Source: a bacterium
GTDB lineage: Bacteria; AUK180; JAQVHJ01
DNA length: 6,187 bases
Assembly: GCA_028696285.1 (NCBI GenBank)
Contig: JAQVHJ010000153.1
Location: forward strand, 1-6,187
Direction: 5' to 3'
In this document: one piece after another, positions 5,843 through 6,187 of the stretch
Numbering within the stretch: the first letter of the stretch is position 1
How the letters are laid out: every line of letters begins with the position of its first letter
The notes under the pieces: generated by a model
Told to the model about the DNA's origin: nothing
Databases searched by the model: none
What the model saw: the letters and a program-made list of their open reading frames with translations, nothing else
Translations under genes and position numbers: made by a program

Positions 5843-6187
5843 TTAATCTGAATTTTCCGGGTTTTTCTCAATAGAATCATTTTCAGAGAGTATTTGAAGA
5901 AGTCTTCCATTGGCTGCATTTATAAACAAGGGATTGACCTTTCGAAATTCCGGTGAATTTTCAGGGCATTTTTGAGAAATATTATCTGCTTTAATTCTTT
6001 TTATTACTCCGGTTTCATCAGTGAAATAAGAGTACTGGTTTACCAGCTTCTTAAAAGGGAATGGAGGAAATTTTTTTCTTGGTAACATCCAAAGTTTGAA
6101 TTCAAGATTTTCCTTTTTTGTTTCTATTAAAATAAAACGCTTATTTATAAAAAATCTTATTTCTTCCGGGTAAATTTCAAATTCCTT
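5843..6187 (-). CDS. Hypothetical protein, C-terminal part (start beyond the window)
   Basis: On the minus strand an open frame of 114 codons runs from the right edge to a TAA at 5843-5845. An ATG at 6088 exists, but the frame continues upstream without a stop to the edge (EFEIYPEEIRFFINKRF and on), so the true start is probably outside the window. The visible part is rich in lysine, glutamate, phenylalanine and asparagine, has a basic PRKKFPPFPFKK segment and a hydrophilic end (SENDSIEKNPENSD), and shows no membrane segment or cysteine cluster. I do not recognise the family. The gene converges on the lipoate-mntP-cutA block and is unlikely to be part of it. Confidence 0.5.
   Translation of the reverse strand, partial: KEFEIYPEEIRFFINKRFILIETKKENLEFKLWMLPRKKFPPFPFKKLVNQYSYFTDETGVIKRIKADNISQKCPENSPEFRKVNPLFINAANGRLLQILSENDSIEKNPENSD

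Noticed and set aside
5704..5919. 71-codon minus-strand frame as an independent gene
   Set aside because: It overlaps the better-supported right-edge frame, has no ribosome binding site, and no family was recognised; kept only as a possible frameshift observation.

Overview
The window is an AT-rich bacterial segment (low GC by eye except for the first ~75 bases) with one tightly packed plus-strand gene block. It carries a textbook sigma-70-type promoter (TTGACA, 17-base spacer, TATAAT) and purine-rich ribosome binding sites. The lineage cannot be fixed from the sequence; an uncultivated, AT-rich, probably anaerobic or sulfur-handling bacterium is a reasonable guess, because the main gene set is the archaeal-type lipoate assembly route rather than the usual LipA/LipB pair.

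Layout. Positions 1-79 hold the GC-rich tail of a possible upstream gene. Positions 80-249 are AT-rich and hold a 10-base tandem repeat, a three-copy ATCACGA heptamer repeat and the promoter. Positions 250-4562 encode four overlapping genes: a BioB-like radical SAM protein (probable LipS1), a short geranylgeranyl-reductase-like flavoprotein (LipT), a second radical SAM protein (probable LipS2), and a lipoate:protein ligase of the sLpl(AB) type that carries an extra C-terminal DUF116-like cysteine-rich domain. Three nucleotides later comes mntP (manganese exporter, 4566-5129), then cutA (5170-5484). Positions 5485-5842 hold no gene that can be supported. A minus-strand gene of unknown function enters from the right edge and ends at 5843, so it converges on the cutA end.

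How the genes fit together. In the sLpl(AB)-LipS1/LipS2 pathway the ligase attaches octanoate or lipoate to the lysine of a lipoyl-domain protein, and the two radical SAM enzymes together insert the two sulfur atoms; LipT is thought to be an accessory, possibly electron-supplying, flavoprotein. All four parts are here in one transcription unit, which makes a self-contained lipoylation module. The client protein (GcvH, an E2 subunit, or the LbpA carrier of the sHdr sulfur-oxidation system) is not in the window. The main novelty candidate is the fusion of the ligase to a DUF116-like domain with a CX2CX2C motif, followed by apparent co-transcription with a manganese exporter and a CutA protein.
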